From contig NZ_LLZI01000279.1 in NCBI RefSeq assembly GCF_001509485.1, forward strand, positions 1-28,224: 28,224 nucleotides of DNA, in the 5' to 3' direction. This DNA comes from Streptomyces sp. NRRL F-4489 (GTDB lineage: Bacteria > Actinomycetota > Actinomycetes > Streptomycetales > Streptomycetaceae). The position numbers were made by a program, and so were the translations under genes. The notes beneath the pieces were generated by a model. The model had not been told where the DNA came from and ran no database searches. It saw only the letters and a program-made list of their open reading frames with translations. The first letter of the stretch is position 1. Each line of letters begins with the position of its first letter. Shown piece by piece: positions 15,699-25,629 of this stretch.

Positions 15699-17528
15699 TC
15701 AGTACCGCAGCCCGTGCCCCATCTCGTAGAGCGCGGTGCCCGAGGAGTCCGCGCGCAGTATCGGCACCGGCAGCCGGCCCACCGGGTCCCGCCGCCCGGC
15801 GATCACCCGGGCCGCCGCCCGCAGCTCCACATCCGTCCACGAGTACGCCGCCAGCGCCGCCTTCACCCCGTCCAGCAGCGCGATGTCGTACGGGTTGCGG
15901 ACCGCCAGCTGCACCACCGGCTTGCCCGTGGCCAGCAGCTCGGCGACCAGCGTCCGCTGCGGCGAGGAGGCGGTGACGTCGTACGTCGCCACCACCGCGG
16001 CGTCCCGCTCGTCCAGCGCGGCCCGGGCCCGGGCGATCAGCTCCCGGGAGGGCGCGGTCCCGGTGGGCAGCGCGGTGGCGGTGAAGCCCAGCCGGGTCAG
16101 CTCCCGGGCCAGCACCCCCGTCGGCGGGCCGCCGGTGCCGGACGGCGCGGCCGGGTCGGCGCCCGCCACCAGCAGCCGCCCGGTCCGCCGGCGGGACAGC
16201 GGCAGCAGCCCGCCGTCGTTGCGCAGCAGCGTGGTGGTGCGGTCCGCGATCCGGTCCGCCGCCTGGAGGTGGGCGCGCGCCCCTACTACCCGGTCCACCT
16301 CCCGCCGCGCGGTGTACGGGTCGGCGAACAGGCCGCGGCGCTCCTTGAGCAGCAGGATCCGCAGCAGTTTGGCGTCGATGTCCGGTTCGCTCAGCTCGCC
16401 GTCGCGCAGCGCCCGGACCACCGCGGCGTGCGCGACCGCCAGGTCCGGCGGGTTCAGCAGCTGGTCCACACCGGCCTTCAGCGCCAGCACCGGCACCCGG
16501 TCGTCGCCGTACTTCTCCCGGACGCCCTGCATGCCCAGCGAATCGGTCACCACCACCCCGTCGTATCCGAGCCGCCGCCGCAGAATGCCGGTGACGATCG
16601 GGTGCGAGAGGGTCGCCGGATCGCCGCTGGGGTCCAGGGCCGGCACGACGATGTGCGCGGTCATCACCGAGTCGATACCGGCCGCGACGGCCGCCTTGAA
16701 CGGCGGCGCGTCCAGGCGCTCCCACTCCGCCGCCGAGTGGTGGATGTACGGCAGCCCGACGTGGCTGTCGGTGTCGGTGTCGCCGTGCCCGGGGAAGTGC
16801 TTGGCGCAGGCCGCCACCCCGGCGCTCTGGTAGCCGCGCACCTGGGCGGCGACCATACGGGCCACGGCCTGCGGGTCGGCCCCGAAGGAGCGGACCCCGA
16901 TCACCGGGTTGGCGGGGTTGACGTTCACGTCCGCGTCCGGCGCGTAGTCCTGCCGGACGCCCATCGCGCGCAGTTCGAGGCCGGCGATCCGGCCCGCCGT
17001 CCGGGCGTCCGGCGCGGACCCGGAGGCGCCCAGCGCCATCGCCCCGGGGAAGAGGGTGGCCGGCGCCCCGATCCTGGCCACTATCCCGTGTTCCTGGTCG
17101 GTGGAGATCAGCACCGGTACCGGGACGCGCAGGGCGGCGGCGGCCCGCTGGATGCCGTTGGACAGCTCGGCGATCTGGTGCGGATCGCGGGTGTTGTGCG
17201 CCCAGCCGAAGTAGATGATGCCGCCGACGCGGTAACGGGCGATCAGCTCGGCGGCGTTGGCGACGCCGATCTCCTTGCGGTTGGCCGCGGCGTCGGCCGG
17301 GTCCGGGTCGGTGGCGGAGTGCCCGTACACCCGCATCACGAAGAGCTGCCCGGCCTTCTCCTCCGGGGTCATGCGGGCGATCAGCCGGCGCAGCCGGTCC
17401 AGGGTGGCGCGGGACGGCGGGGGGACGGGGGCGGGGGAGCGGGGGGCGGCACCGGCGTTCCCGGCGCTCAGGGCGGCGGTCGCGGCGGCCGCGGCGGCGG
17501 TGGTCAGGACGGTACGTCTGGAGTGCAT
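15699..17528 (-). CDS. Tat-exported GH3 beta-N-acetylhexosaminidase-like hydrolase (NagZ type)
   Basis: A 609-residue protein starting at ATG 17528, with AAGGAG seven nt upstream. The signal SRRTVLTTAAAAAATAALSAG has a twin-arginine motif, so export in folded form is likely. The (beta/alpha)8 domain carries ISTDQEHG, the NagZ-type loop KHFPGHGDTDTDSH (K243 to H256, whose Asp-His pair serves as acid/base in NagZ enzymes) and nucleophile motif VVTDSLGMQGV (D329). A second alpha/beta sandwich domain (about 400-600) is present, as in Gram-positive NagZ-like proteins. The expected substrates are beta-GlcNAc-containing muropeptides or chitooligosaccharides. A candidate promoter and dyad lie upstream. 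It is in the same direction as the TIM-barrel isomerase gene behind it, 158 bp away. Confidence 0.9.
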   Translation of the reverse strand: MHSRRTVLTTAAAAAATAALSAGNAGAAPRSPAPVPPPSRATLDRLRRLIARMTPEEKAGQLFVMRVYGHSATDPDPADAAANRKEIGVANAAELIARYRVGGIIYFGWAHNTRDPHQIAELSNGIQRAAAALRVPVPVLISTDQEHGIVARIGAPATLFPGAMALGASGSAPDARTAGRIAGLELRAMGVRQDYAPDADVNVNPANPVIGVRSFGADPQAVARMVAAQVRGYQSAGVAACAKHFPGHGDTDTDSHVGLPYIHHSAAEWERLDAPPFKAAVAAGIDSVMTAHIVVPALDPSGDPATLSHPIVTGILRRRLGYDGVVVTDSLGMQGVREKYGDDRVPVLALKAGVDQLLNPPDLAVAHAAVVRALRDGELSEPDIDAKLLRILLLKERRGLFADPYTARREVDRVVGARAHLQAADRIADRTTTLLRNDGGLLPLSRRRTGRLLVAGADPAAPSGTGGPPTGVLARELTRLGFTATALPTGTAPSRELIARARAALDERDAAVVATYDVTASSPQRTLVAELLATGKPVVQLAVRNPYDIALLDGVKAALAAYSWTDVELRAAARVIAGRRDPVGRLPVPILRADSSGTALYEMGHGLRY

Positions 17529-17566
17529 ACGCGCTCCTTCCGGGGGCGCTTCCTCGAACAGGTGAA

Positions 17567-17576
17567 GGAAACTTCC
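17567..17576. promoter_or_regulatory. Candidate operator in the GH3 leader
   Basis: On the minus strand GGAAGTTTCC has perfect GGAA/TTCC arms. It lies about 10 bp downstream of the candidate -10 at 17591-17586, a repressing position. GGAAA-TTTCC-like dyads are reported for RpiR/SIS-domain regulators of amino-sugar genes in actinobacteria. The link to this gene is inference. Confidence 0.35.
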
Positions 17577-17585
17577 AAGGAGACA

Positions 17586-17614
17586 CCGATAGCCGGAAAA
17601 CAACTGCCGGTCAA
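17586..17614 (-). promoter_or_regulatory. Candidate GH3 promoter
   Basis: On the minus strand TTGACC (17614-17609) and TATCGG (17591-17586) are separated by 17 nt. The -35 is close to consensus, the -10 weaker. The leader to ATG 17528 would be about 50 nt. Confidence 0.5.
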
Positions 17615-17686
17615 TGACGGCGGACGGCGGCGCCGCGCCGCGCTTGCGGGCCGGGCCGGGGTGTGGTGGGGGCCCGGGGCGCGGCA

Positions 17687-18541
17687 TTACGGGGCCGCGC
17701 CGAGCAGCCGCTCCAGGTGGGCCCGGCCCGCCGCCAGCAGCCCCGGCAGCTCCGCGGCCTCCGGATACCACCGCTTCTCGTACTCCCAGCACAGCCAGCC
17801 GCCGGCCGCCGGACCGAGCGCCGCCACCACCTCCGCCAGCGGCAGCACCCCCGCCCCCAGCGGCAGCGGCGTCAGGTCCTCCGCCGACGCCACGTCCTTG
17901 ACCTGCGCATATCCCAGGTGCCCGGCCAGCGCGGCGCGGGTCGCGGCCGGCGCCTCACCGCCGAGCCGGGTGTGCAGCACGTCCCACAGCGCGCCCACCG
18001 CCGGGTGGTCGACCGCCGCGACGATCCGGGCCGCGGCGGCGCCGGTGCGGTGCGAGTCGTGGGTCTCCAGCAGCACCCGCACCCCTTGTTCGGCGGCCCG
18101 CGGCGCCACCGCGGCCAGCCGCCGCACCGCGTCCGCCTCGGCCCGTTCAGGCGGCCGCCCGCCGCCCCCGGGGAAGACCCGCACGAACGGCGCCCCGAGG
18201 TCGGCCGCCAGCCCCACCAGCCCGGTCAGCTCCCGGGCGAGCGCCGCCTCCGCCGCGGCCCCGGCGCACTCCGCGGCGACCCGCGCGTACCCGGCGACGG
18301 CCAGCACCGCCACCCCCGCCTCCGCGAACACCCCGCGCACCGCCGCCCGTTCGCGCCGCCCCAGCCCCGGGTGCACCGGCTCCTCCGGGTGCGCCCGCAG
18401 CTCGACGCCCTGATAGCCGGACCCCGCGGCCAGCCTGGCCACCGCCTCGACCGGCATCCCCGGTACGCCGAGCGTGGAGAACGCCAGCCGCGTCCCCGCC
18501 GGGCCGCCGCCGCCCGTCACGCCGTCCGCCGCGCCACCCAT
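17687..18541 (-). CDS. Sugar phosphate isomerase/epimerase-like TIM-barrel protein
   Basis: A 284-residue AP-endonuclease-2/xylose-isomerase-like TIM barrel. Visible strand ends with likely metal ligands include GYQGVELRAHP (first Glu), RVLLETHDSH (Glu and His), HPAVGALWDVLHTRLGG (Asp and His), YAQVKD and WLCWEYEKRWYPEA (final Glu). Start ATG 18541 has GGGAGG a few nt upstream. The gene diverges from the Gfo/Idh-DUF993-isomerase operon across a 253-bp spacer. Proteins of this class epimerise or isomerise sugars, ketoses or inositols; the substrate here is unknown. It probably works with the divergent operon, which encodes a second, quite different member of the same fold. Confidence 0.85.
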   Translation of the reverse strand: MGGAADGVTGGGGPAGTRLAFSTLGVPGMPVEAVARLAAGSGYQGVELRAHPEEPVHPGLGRRERAAVRGVFAEAGVAVLAVAGYARVAAECAGAAAEAALARELTGLVGLAADLGAPFVRVFPGGGGRPPERAEADAVRRLAAVAPRAAEQGVRVLLETHDSHRTGAAAARIVAAVDHPAVGALWDVLHTRLGGEAPAATRAALAGHLGYAQVKDVASAEDLTPLPLGAGVLPLAEVVAALGPAAGGWLCWEYEKRWYPEAAELPGLLAAGRAHLERLLGAAP

Positions 18542-18682
18542 CGCGCCTCCCGTCCGCCCGGCCGTTCGCCGCGCCGCCCGCCCCCTGCCTTCCCCTATCG
18601 GGCCCGCCTGACCCGCCGCGCACCCGTTGGCGGGACGTACCGCGACCGGTCACCGGGCGAACGGCCGTACGGCGGGGCCGTC

Positions 18683-18711
18683 TTGTCGCCGCCCGCCCCG
18701 CCCACTAGCGT
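18683..18711 (+). promoter_or_regulatory. Candidate promoter of the Gfo/Idh-DUF993-isomerase operon
   Basis: TTGTCG (18683-18688), a 17-nt spacer and TAGCGT (18706-18711) form a good housekeeping-like promoter about 78 nt before GTG 18795. An 8-bp palindrome GACCGGTC (18644-18651) upstream could be a regulator site for this divergent spacer. Confidence 0.55.
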
Positions 18712-18794
18712 CCCTGACCGGCGCGGTGCCCCTGGCCCCGCCGCGCGCCGCCTGCCCCACCACCGCTACCCCCCACCCACCGGGAGGCCCGGCC

Positions 18795-19943
18795 GTGACC
18801 CGCAGGACCGTACGCATCGCCATGAACGGCGTGACCGGGCGCATGGGCCACCGCCAGCACCTGGTCCGCTCCCTCCTCGCCCTGCGCGACCAGGGCGGAC
18901 TGCCCCTGGACGACGGCACGGTGCTCTGGCCGGAGCCGGTCCTCGTCGGCCGCTCCGCGCCGCGCGTACGGGCGCTGGCCGAACGGCACGGCCTGCCCTG
19001 GAGCGCCGACCTCGACACCGTCCTCGCCGACGGCACGGTCGAGATCTACTTCGACGCCCAGGTCACCGCGGCCCGCGAGGCCGCCGTCCACCGGGCCGTC
19101 GAGGCCGGCAAGCACGTCTACGTGGAGAAGCCCACCGCCACCACCCTCACCGGCGCGCTGGACCTCGCCCGGCGCGCCCAGGAGGCCGGCGTCCGGCACG
19201 GCGTCGTCCAGGACAAGCTGTTCCTCCCCGGGCTGCGCAAGCTCCGCCGCGTCCTGGAGGACGGCTTCCTCGGCCGGGTGCTGTCCGTACGGGGCGAGTT
19301 CGGCTACTGGGTCTTCGAAGGGGACCGGCAGCCGGCCCAGCGCCCCTCCTGGAACTACCGCGCCGAGGACGGCGGCGGGATCGCCGCGGACATGTTCCCG
19401 CACTGGGAGTACGTCCTGCACGAGCTGTTCGGCCCGGTCCGCGCCGTCCAGGCCCGGGTCGCCACCCATCTGCCGCGCCGCTGGGACGAGTCCGGCGCGC
19501 CCTACGAGGCGACCGCCGACGACGCCGCCTACGCGCTCTTCGACCTCGACGGCGGGGTGCTCGCCCAGATCAACTCCTCCTGGGCGGTCCGCGTCCACCG
19601 CGACGAGCTGCTGGAGTTCCAGGTCGACGGCACCGAGGGCTCCGCCGTCGCCGGCCTGCGCCGCTGCCGCGTCCAGCACCGGGCCACCACCCCCCGGCCC
19701 GTCTGGGACCCCGACGTGCCGTCCGCCGAGCCGTTCCGCGACCAGTGGCAGGAGGTCCCGGACAACGCCGCGTTCGACAACGCCTTCAAGGCCCAGTGGG
19801 AGCTGTTCCTGCGCCACGCGGTGACCGGGGCGCCCTGGCGCTGGGACCTGTGGGCGGGCGCCCGCGGCGTCCAGCTCGCCGAACTGGGCCTGCGCTCCTC
19901 CCAGGAGGGCCGCCGGCTCCCCGTCCCGGAGCTGCCCCGGTGA
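18795..19943 (+). CDS. Gfo/Idh/MocA-family NAD(P)-dependent oxidoreductase
   Basis: GTG 18795 with GGGAGG seven nt upstream gives 382 residues. The N-terminal Rossmann domain begins TVRIAMNGVTGRMG, a DapB-like variation of the Gly-rich loop. The family motif follows as HVYVEKPTATT (E111-K112-P113), with the catalytic-type Lys in EKP. The C-terminal alpha/beta domain includes WNYRAEDGGGIAADMFPHWEYVLHELFG, where His and Asp residues occupy positions used for catalysis in the family. Such enzymes oxidise or reduce a hydroxyl/keto group of a sugar or inositol. It overlaps the next gene by 4 bp (GTGA), so the three-gene operon is likely translationally coupled. Confidence 0.9.
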   Translation: MTRRTVRIAMNGVTGRMGHRQHLVRSLLALRDQGGLPLDDGTVLWPEPVLVGRSAPRVRALAERHGLPWSADLDTVLADGTVEIYFDAQVTAAREAAVHRAVEAGKHVYVEKPTATTLTGALDLARRAQEAGVRHGVVQDKLFLPGLRKLRRVLEDGFLGRVLSVRGEFGYWVFEGDRQPAQRPSWNYRAEDGGGIAADMFPHWEYVLHELFGPVRAVQARVATHLPRRWDESGAPYEATADDAAYALFDLDGGVLAQINSSWAVRVHRDELLEFQVDGTEGSAVAGLRRCRVQHRATTPRPVWDPDVPSAEPFRDQWQEVPDNAAFDNAFKAQWELFLRHAVTGAPWRWDLWAGARGVQLAELGLRSSQEGRRLPVPELPR

Positions 19944-21058
19944 CCGCCGCGCCGCCCACCGGGACGCCGCCGGGGCCCCGCTCCCGTACGCTCTTCGCCG
20001 CCGCCCACGTGGTCGCCGACCCGCTGGCCGGCACCACCCCGGACGGCCCGGCCGCCCTCGACTGGGACGCCACCCTCGCCTTCCGCCACCACCTGTGGGC
20101 GCACGGACTCGGCGTCGCCGAGGCGATGGACACCGCGCAGCGCGGGATGGGCCTGGACTGGCCGGCCGCCGCCGAACTGATCCGCCGCACCGGCGCCGAG
20201 GCCCGGGCCGCCGGCGGCCGGCTCGCCTGCGGCGCCGGCACCGACCAGCTCCCGCCCGCCGGAGGCTCGCTCGCGGACGTCCGCGCCGCCTACGAGGAGC
20301 AGCTCGCCGCCGTCGAGGAGGCGGGCGCCCAGCCGGTCCTGATGGCCTCCCGCCGGCTCGCCGCGCTCGCCACCGGACCGGACGACTACCACGCCGTCTA
20401 CGGCCACCTGCTGCGCCAGACCACCCGCCCGGTGATCCTGCACTGGCTCGGCCCGGCCTTCGACCCGGCCCTGGCCGGCTACTGGGGCAGCGACGACCCC
20501 GAGGCGGCGACCGACACCCTCCTGGCCCTGATCGCCGACCACCCCGGCGCGGTGGACGGCGTCAAGGTCTCCCTCCTGGACGCCGCCCACGAGGTGCGGC
20601 TGCGCCGCCGGCTCCCGGAGGGCGCGCGCTGCTACACGGGCGACGACTTCCACTACCCCGAGCTGATCGCCGGGGACGCGCACGGCCACAGCGACGCCCT
20701 GCTGGGCGTCCTCGACCCGCTCGCCCCGCTGGCCGCGCGGGCCCTCGGCCACCTGGACGCGGGCGACCCGGCCGGCTTCCGGGCCGTCCTGGACCCGACC
20801 GTGCCGCTGGCCCGCCACCTCTTCCAGGCCCCCACCCGCTACTACAAGACGGGCGTGGTGCTGCTCGCCTGGCTGGCCGGCCACCAGGCGCACTTCACCA
20901 TGGTCGGCGGCCTGCACGCGGCCCGCTCCCTGCCGCATCTGCACCGCGCCTACCAACTGGCCGGCGGGCTGGGCCTGTTCCCGGACCCGGAGCTGGCCGC
21001 CGCCCGGATGCGGGCCCTGCTGACCGTCCACGGCGCCGAGGAGCTGATCCGCCCGTGA
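19940..21058 (+). CDS. DUF993 family protein, aldolase-like TIM barrel
   Basis: A 372-residue protein starting at GTG 19940 inside the previous stop codon. It matches the DUF993 pattern: DWDATLAFRHHLWAHGLGVAEAMDTAQRGMG near the N-terminus, RPVILHWLGPAFDPALAGYWG, and DGVKVSLLDAAHE. That last strand looks like the Schiff-base strand of dihydrodipicolinate-synthase-type aldolases, which makes K209 the likely catalytic Lys. It is followed by CYTGDDFHYPELIAGD and the RYYKTGVVLLAWLAGHQ helix. The reaction is unknown. Given its neighbours, retro-aldol cleavage or dehydration of an oxidised sugar is a reasonable inference. It overlaps the following isomerase gene by 4 bp (GTGA). Confidence 0.85.
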   Translation: MTAAPPTGTPPGPRSRTLFAAAHVVADPLAGTTPDGPAALDWDATLAFRHHLWAHGLGVAEAMDTAQRGMGLDWPAAAELIRRTGAEARAAGGRLACGAGTDQLPPAGGSLADVRAAYEEQLAAVEEAGAQPVLMASRRLAALATGPDDYHAVYGHLLRQTTRPVILHWLGPAFDPALAGYWGSDDPEAATDTLLALIADHPGAVDGVKVSLLDAAHEVRLRRRLPEGARCYTGDDFHYPELIAGDAHGHSDALLGVLDPLAPLAARALGHLDAGDPAGFRAVLDPTVPLARHLFQAPTRYYKTGVVLLAWLAGHQAHFTMVGGLHAARSLPHLHRAYQLAGGLGLFPDPELAAARMRALLTVHGAEELIRP

Positions 21059-21891
21059 CCGGCCCCGACCCCCTCCTGGCCCGCCTGAGCCTCAATCAGG
21101 AGACCGTCCGCCAGTGGCCGCTGCCCGAACTCGCCGACGGCTGCGCCCGGGCGGGCGTCGGCGGCGTCGGCCTGTGGCGCGCGCCGGTGCGGGAGTACGG
21201 GGTGGCGGCCGCCGCCCGGCTCGTACGGGACGCCGGGCTGGCCGTCACCAGCCTGTGCCGGGGCGGTTTCGTCACCGCCGAGGACCCCGCCGAACGCCGC
21301 GCCGCCCTGGCGGACAACCGCGCCGCCATCGAGGAGGCCGCGGCCCTGGGGACCGGCACCCTCGTCCTGGTGTCCGGCGGCCTGCCGCCCGGCAGCCGGG
21401 ACCTGCCCGGCGCCCGCGAGCGGGTCGCCGACGCGCTCGCCGCCCTCGCCCCGTACGCCGCCGCGCACGGTGTACGGCTGGCCCTGGAACCGCTCCACCC
21501 GATGTACGCCGCCGACCGGTGCGTGGTCTCGACCCTGGCCCAGGCCCTGGACCTCGCCGAGCGCTTCCCCGCCGACCACGTGGGCGTCGTCATCGACAGC
21601 TACCACCTGTGGTGGGACGACACCCTCGACCGCCAACTGGCGCGCGCCGGGGGCCGGATGGCCCTGGTGCAGCTCGCCGACTGGGTCACCCCGCTCCCGG
21701 CCGGCGTCCTGCTGGGCCGCGGGCAGCTCGGCGACGGCTCGGTGGACCTGCGCGGCCTGCGCGCCCGCGCCGAGGCGGCCGGCTACCGCGGCCCCCTGGA
21801 GGTGGAGATCTTCAACCCCGCCCTGTGGGCCCGGCCCGGCGCCGACGTCCTGGCCGAGGTCGTCGCCCGCTTCACCGCCCACGTCGCCTGA
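21055..21891 (+). CDS. Second sugar phosphate isomerase/epimerase TIM-barrel protein
   Basis: A 278-residue xylose-isomerase-like TIM barrel, starting at GTG 21055 within the DUF993 stop. Likely metal-site strands are RLALEPLHPMYAADRCVV (Glu, His), HVGVVIDSYHLWWD (Asp, His), MALVQLADWV and GPLEVEIFNPALW (final Glu). It is the last gene of the operon. Sequence and loop lengths differ clearly from the divergent isomerase at 17687-18541, so the two probably act on different intermediates rather than being recent duplicates. The substrate is unknown. Confidence 0.88.
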   Translation: MTGPDPLLARLSLNQETVRQWPLPELADGCARAGVGGVGLWRAPVREYGVAAAARLVRDAGLAVTSLCRGGFVTAEDPAERRAALADNRAAIEEAAALGTGTLVLVSGGLPPGSRDLPGARERVADALAALAPYAAAHGVRLALEPLHPMYAADRCVVSTLAQALDLAERFPADHVGVVIDSYHLWWDDTLDRQLARAGGRMALVQLADWVTPLPAGVLLGRGQLGDGSVDLRGLRARAEAAGYRGPLEVEIFNPALWARPGADVLAEVVARFTAHVA

Positions 21892-21916
21892 CGGGGGCCG
21901 CGGGCGGCCCGGCCCG

Positions 21917-21939
21917 CTGTCAGACCCCGGCGGTACCGT
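21917..21939 (+). promoter_or_regulatory. RecA-NDp (PafBC-type) promoter candidate of recD2
   Basis: CTGTCAGAC (21917-21925), 8 nt and TACCGT (21934-21939) match TTGTCRGTG-N8-TANNNT in the core TGTCAG and the -10, with exact spacing. The -10 ends 6 nt before ATG 21946, so the mRNA should be leaderless; no RBS is present, which agrees. Confidence 0.7.
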
Positions 21940-21945
21940 CGGGGC

Positions 21946-24156
21946 ATGGTCAACGCAGCCGTGGTCGAAGGGGTCCTGGAGCGGATCACGTACGCCAACG
22001 ACGAGACCGGCTACACCGTCGCGCGGGTCGACACCGGCCGCGGAGCCGGTGAGCTGCTCACCGTCGTCGGCGCGCTGCTCGGCGCCCAGCCGGGCGAATC
22101 GCTGCGCATGGAGGGCCGCTGGGGCTCCCACCCCCAGTACGGCCGCCAGTTCACGGTGGAGAACTACACCACCGTCCTGCCCGCCACCGTCCAGGGCATC
22201 CGCCGCTATCTCGGCTCCGGCCTGATCAAGGGCATCGGCCCCCGGATCGCCGACCGCATCACCGAGCACTTCGGCACCGACACCCTCGACGTGATCGAGC
22301 GCGACCCGGGCCGCCTGATCGAGGTCCCCGGCCTCGGCCCCAAGCGCACCGCGAAGATCGGCGCCGCCTGGGAGGAGCAGAAGGCCATCAAGGAAGTGAT
22401 GATCTTCCTCCAGGGCGTCGGCGTCTCCACCTCCCTCGCCGTGCGCATCTACAAGAAGTACGGCGACGCCGCCATCTCCGTGGTGCGGAACGAGCCCTAC
22501 CGCCTGGCCGCCGACGTCTGGGGCATCGGCTTCCTGACCGCCGACCGCATCGCCCAGTCGGTCGGCATCCCGCACGACAGCCCCGAGCGGGTCAAGTCCG
22601 GCCTCCAGTACGCCCTCTCGCAATCCGCCGACCAGGGCCACTGCTTCCTGCCCGAGGAGCAACTCATCGCCGACGCGGTGAAGTTGCTCCAGGTGGACAC
22701 CGGCCTGGTCATCGACTGCCTGACCGAGCTGGCCGCCGATCCCGAGGGCGTGGTCCGCGAGAAGGTCCCCGGGGACGGCGACGGCACGTTCGTCACCGCG
22801 GTCTATCTGGTGCCGTTCCACCGCGCCGAGCTGTCCCTGGCCGGCCGGCTGACCCGGCTGCTGCGCACCCCCGAGGACCGCATGCCCGCCTTCCAGGACG
22901 TGGACTGGGACAAGGCCCTGGCGTGGCTGGCGCGGCGCACGGGCGCGGAGCTGGCGCCCGAGCAGCAGGAGGCGGTCCGGCTGGCGCTGTCCCGCAAGGT
23001 CGCGGTGCTCACCGGCGGGCCGGGCTGCGGCAAGTCCTTCACGGTCCGCTCGGTGGTCGAGCTGGCCCGCGCCAAACGGGCCGCGGTGGTGCTGGCCGCC
23101 CCCACGGGCCGGGCGGCCAAACGGCTGGCCGAGCTGACCGGAGCGGACGCCTCCACCGTCCACCGCCTGCTGGAGCTCAAGCCCGGCGGGGACGCCGCCT
23201 ACGACGCGGACCGCCCGCTGGACGCCGATCTGGTCGTCGTCGACGAGGCGTCCATGCTCGACCTGCTGCTGGCGAACAAGCTCGTCAAGGCCGTCCCGCC
23301 GGGCGCCCATCTGCTGCTGGTCGGCGATGTGGACCAGCTGCCGTCGGTGGGCGCCGGCGAGGTGCTGCGCGATCTGCTGGCCGAGCCGGGCCCGGTGCCC
23401 GCCGTCCGGCTGACCCGGATCTTCCGCCAGGCCCAGCAGTCCGGCGTGGTGACGAACGCCCACCGCATCAATTCCGGCATCCCCCCGCTGACCAGCGGCC
23501 TCCCCGATTTCTTCCTGTTCCCCGAGGAGGACGCGGAGGAGGCCGCCCGGCTGACGGTGGACGTGGTGGCGCGCCGCATCCCCGCGAAGTTCGGACTGGA
23601 CCCGCGCCGGGACGTCCAGGTGCTCGCCCCGATGCACCGCGGCCCGGCCGGCGCCGGCGCCCTCAACGGCCTGCTCCAGCAGGCGGTGACCCCGGCCCGC
23701 CCGGACGTCCCCGAGCGCCGCTTCGGCGGCCGGGTCTTCCGCGTCGGCGACAAGGTCACCCAGATCCGGAACAACTACGACAAGGGCCGCAACGGCGTCT
23801 TCAACGGCACGGTGGGCGTGGTCACCGCCCTCGATGCCGTCGAGCAGCGCCTGACGGTCCGCACGGACGAGGACGAGGAGGTGCCGTACGACTTCGGCGA
23901 ACTGGACGAGCTGGCGCACGCCTACGCGGTGACGATCCATCGCTCCCAGGGCAGCGAGTATCCGGCCGTGGTGATTCCGGTCACCACCAGCGCCTGGATG
24001 ATGCTCCAGCGCAATCTGCTCTACACCGCCGTGACCCGGGCGAAGCGGCTCGTGGTGCTGGTCGGCTCCCGGAGGGCCCTCGGCCAGGCCGTCCGCACGG
24101 TTTCCGCCGGTCGCAGGCACACCGCGCTGGACCACCGGCTCGCCGGCGCGCTGTGA
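21946..24156 (+). CDS. recD2: RecD2-type SF1B DNA helicase
   Basis: A 736-residue helicase. The N-terminal OB-like region (1-75, VVEGVLERITYANDETGYTVARVD) and helix-hairpin-helix block (about 85-210, GLIKGIGPRIADRI and LIEVPGLGPKRTAKI) are the RecD2 signature and distinguish it from RecBCD-type RecD. The motor has Walker A TGGPGCGKSFT (K363), motif Ia APTGRAAKRL, Walker B LVVVDEASMLD, motif III LLVGDVDQLPSVGAG, motif IV RLTRIFRQA, motif V AYAVTIHRSQGSEYP and motif VI NLLYTAVTRAKRLVVLVG. It unwinds DNA 5' to 3' and acts in repair and replication-fork processing. The start is fixed by the leaderless arrangement with the promoter at 21917-21939. It appears monocistronic and ends in a hairpin. 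Confidence 0.93.
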   Translation: MVNAAVVEGVLERITYANDETGYTVARVDTGRGAGELLTVVGALLGAQPGESLRMEGRWGSHPQYGRQFTVENYTTVLPATVQGIRRYLGSGLIKGIGPRIADRITEHFGTDTLDVIERDPGRLIEVPGLGPKRTAKIGAAWEEQKAIKEVMIFLQGVGVSTSLAVRIYKKYGDAAISVVRNEPYRLAADVWGIGFLTADRIAQSVGIPHDSPERVKSGLQYALSQSADQGHCFLPEEQLIADAVKLLQVDTGLVIDCLTELAADPEGVVREKVPGDGDGTFVTAVYLVPFHRAELSLAGRLTRLLRTPEDRMPAFQDVDWDKALAWLARRTGAELAPEQQEAVRLALSRKVAVLTGGPGCGKSFTVRSVVELARAKRAAVVLAAPTGRAAKRLAELTGADASTVHRLLELKPGGDAAYDADRPLDADLVVVDEASMLDLLLANKLVKAVPPGAHLLLVGDVDQLPSVGAGEVLRDLLAEPGPVPAVRLTRIFRQAQQSGVVTNAHRINSGIPPLTSGLPDFFLFPEEDAEEAARLTVDVVARRIPAKFGLDPRRDVQVLAPMHRGPAGAGALNGLLQQAVTPARPDVPERRFGGRVFRVGDKVTQIRNNYDKGRNGVFNGTVGVVTALDAVEQRLTVRTDEDEEVPYDFGELDELAHAYAVTIHRSQGSEYPAVVIPVTTSAWMMLQRNLLYTAVTRAKRLVVLVGSRRALGQAVRTVSAGRRHTALDHRLAGAL

Positions 24157-24164
24157 GGCGCGCC

Positions 24165-24190
24165 CCCCTTCCCCAAGCGGGGCGAAGGGG
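24165..24190 (+). terminator. recD2 terminator hairpin
   Basis: CCCCTTCCCC pairs with GGGG and AAGGGG around an AAGC loop, with a 2-nt CG bulge. It lies nine bases after the recD2 stop. Confidence 0.65.
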
Positions 24191-24280
24191 AGCAGGATGG
24201 ACACCAACGCGGCACTGAGTGCCGCGATGAGGCCCTATGGCCGACCCCGAGTGCACATCCAAGGTCCAAATGGGGGAAGG

Positions 24281-24286
24281 TATAGG
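24281..24286 (+). promoter_or_regulatory. Candidate -10 of the citrate synthase gene
   Basis: TATAGG lies about 48 nt before GTG 24334 in the 177-bp spacer after recD2. No good -35 is seen, so the assignment is weak. Confidence 0.3.
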
Positions 24287-24333
24287 CAGTCAGGGCACCT
24301 CGAAGAAGAGGCACAACGTCGGTGAGGGATGAC

Positions 24334-25623
<1,290 letters not shown>

Positions 25624-25629
25624 ACCCGA

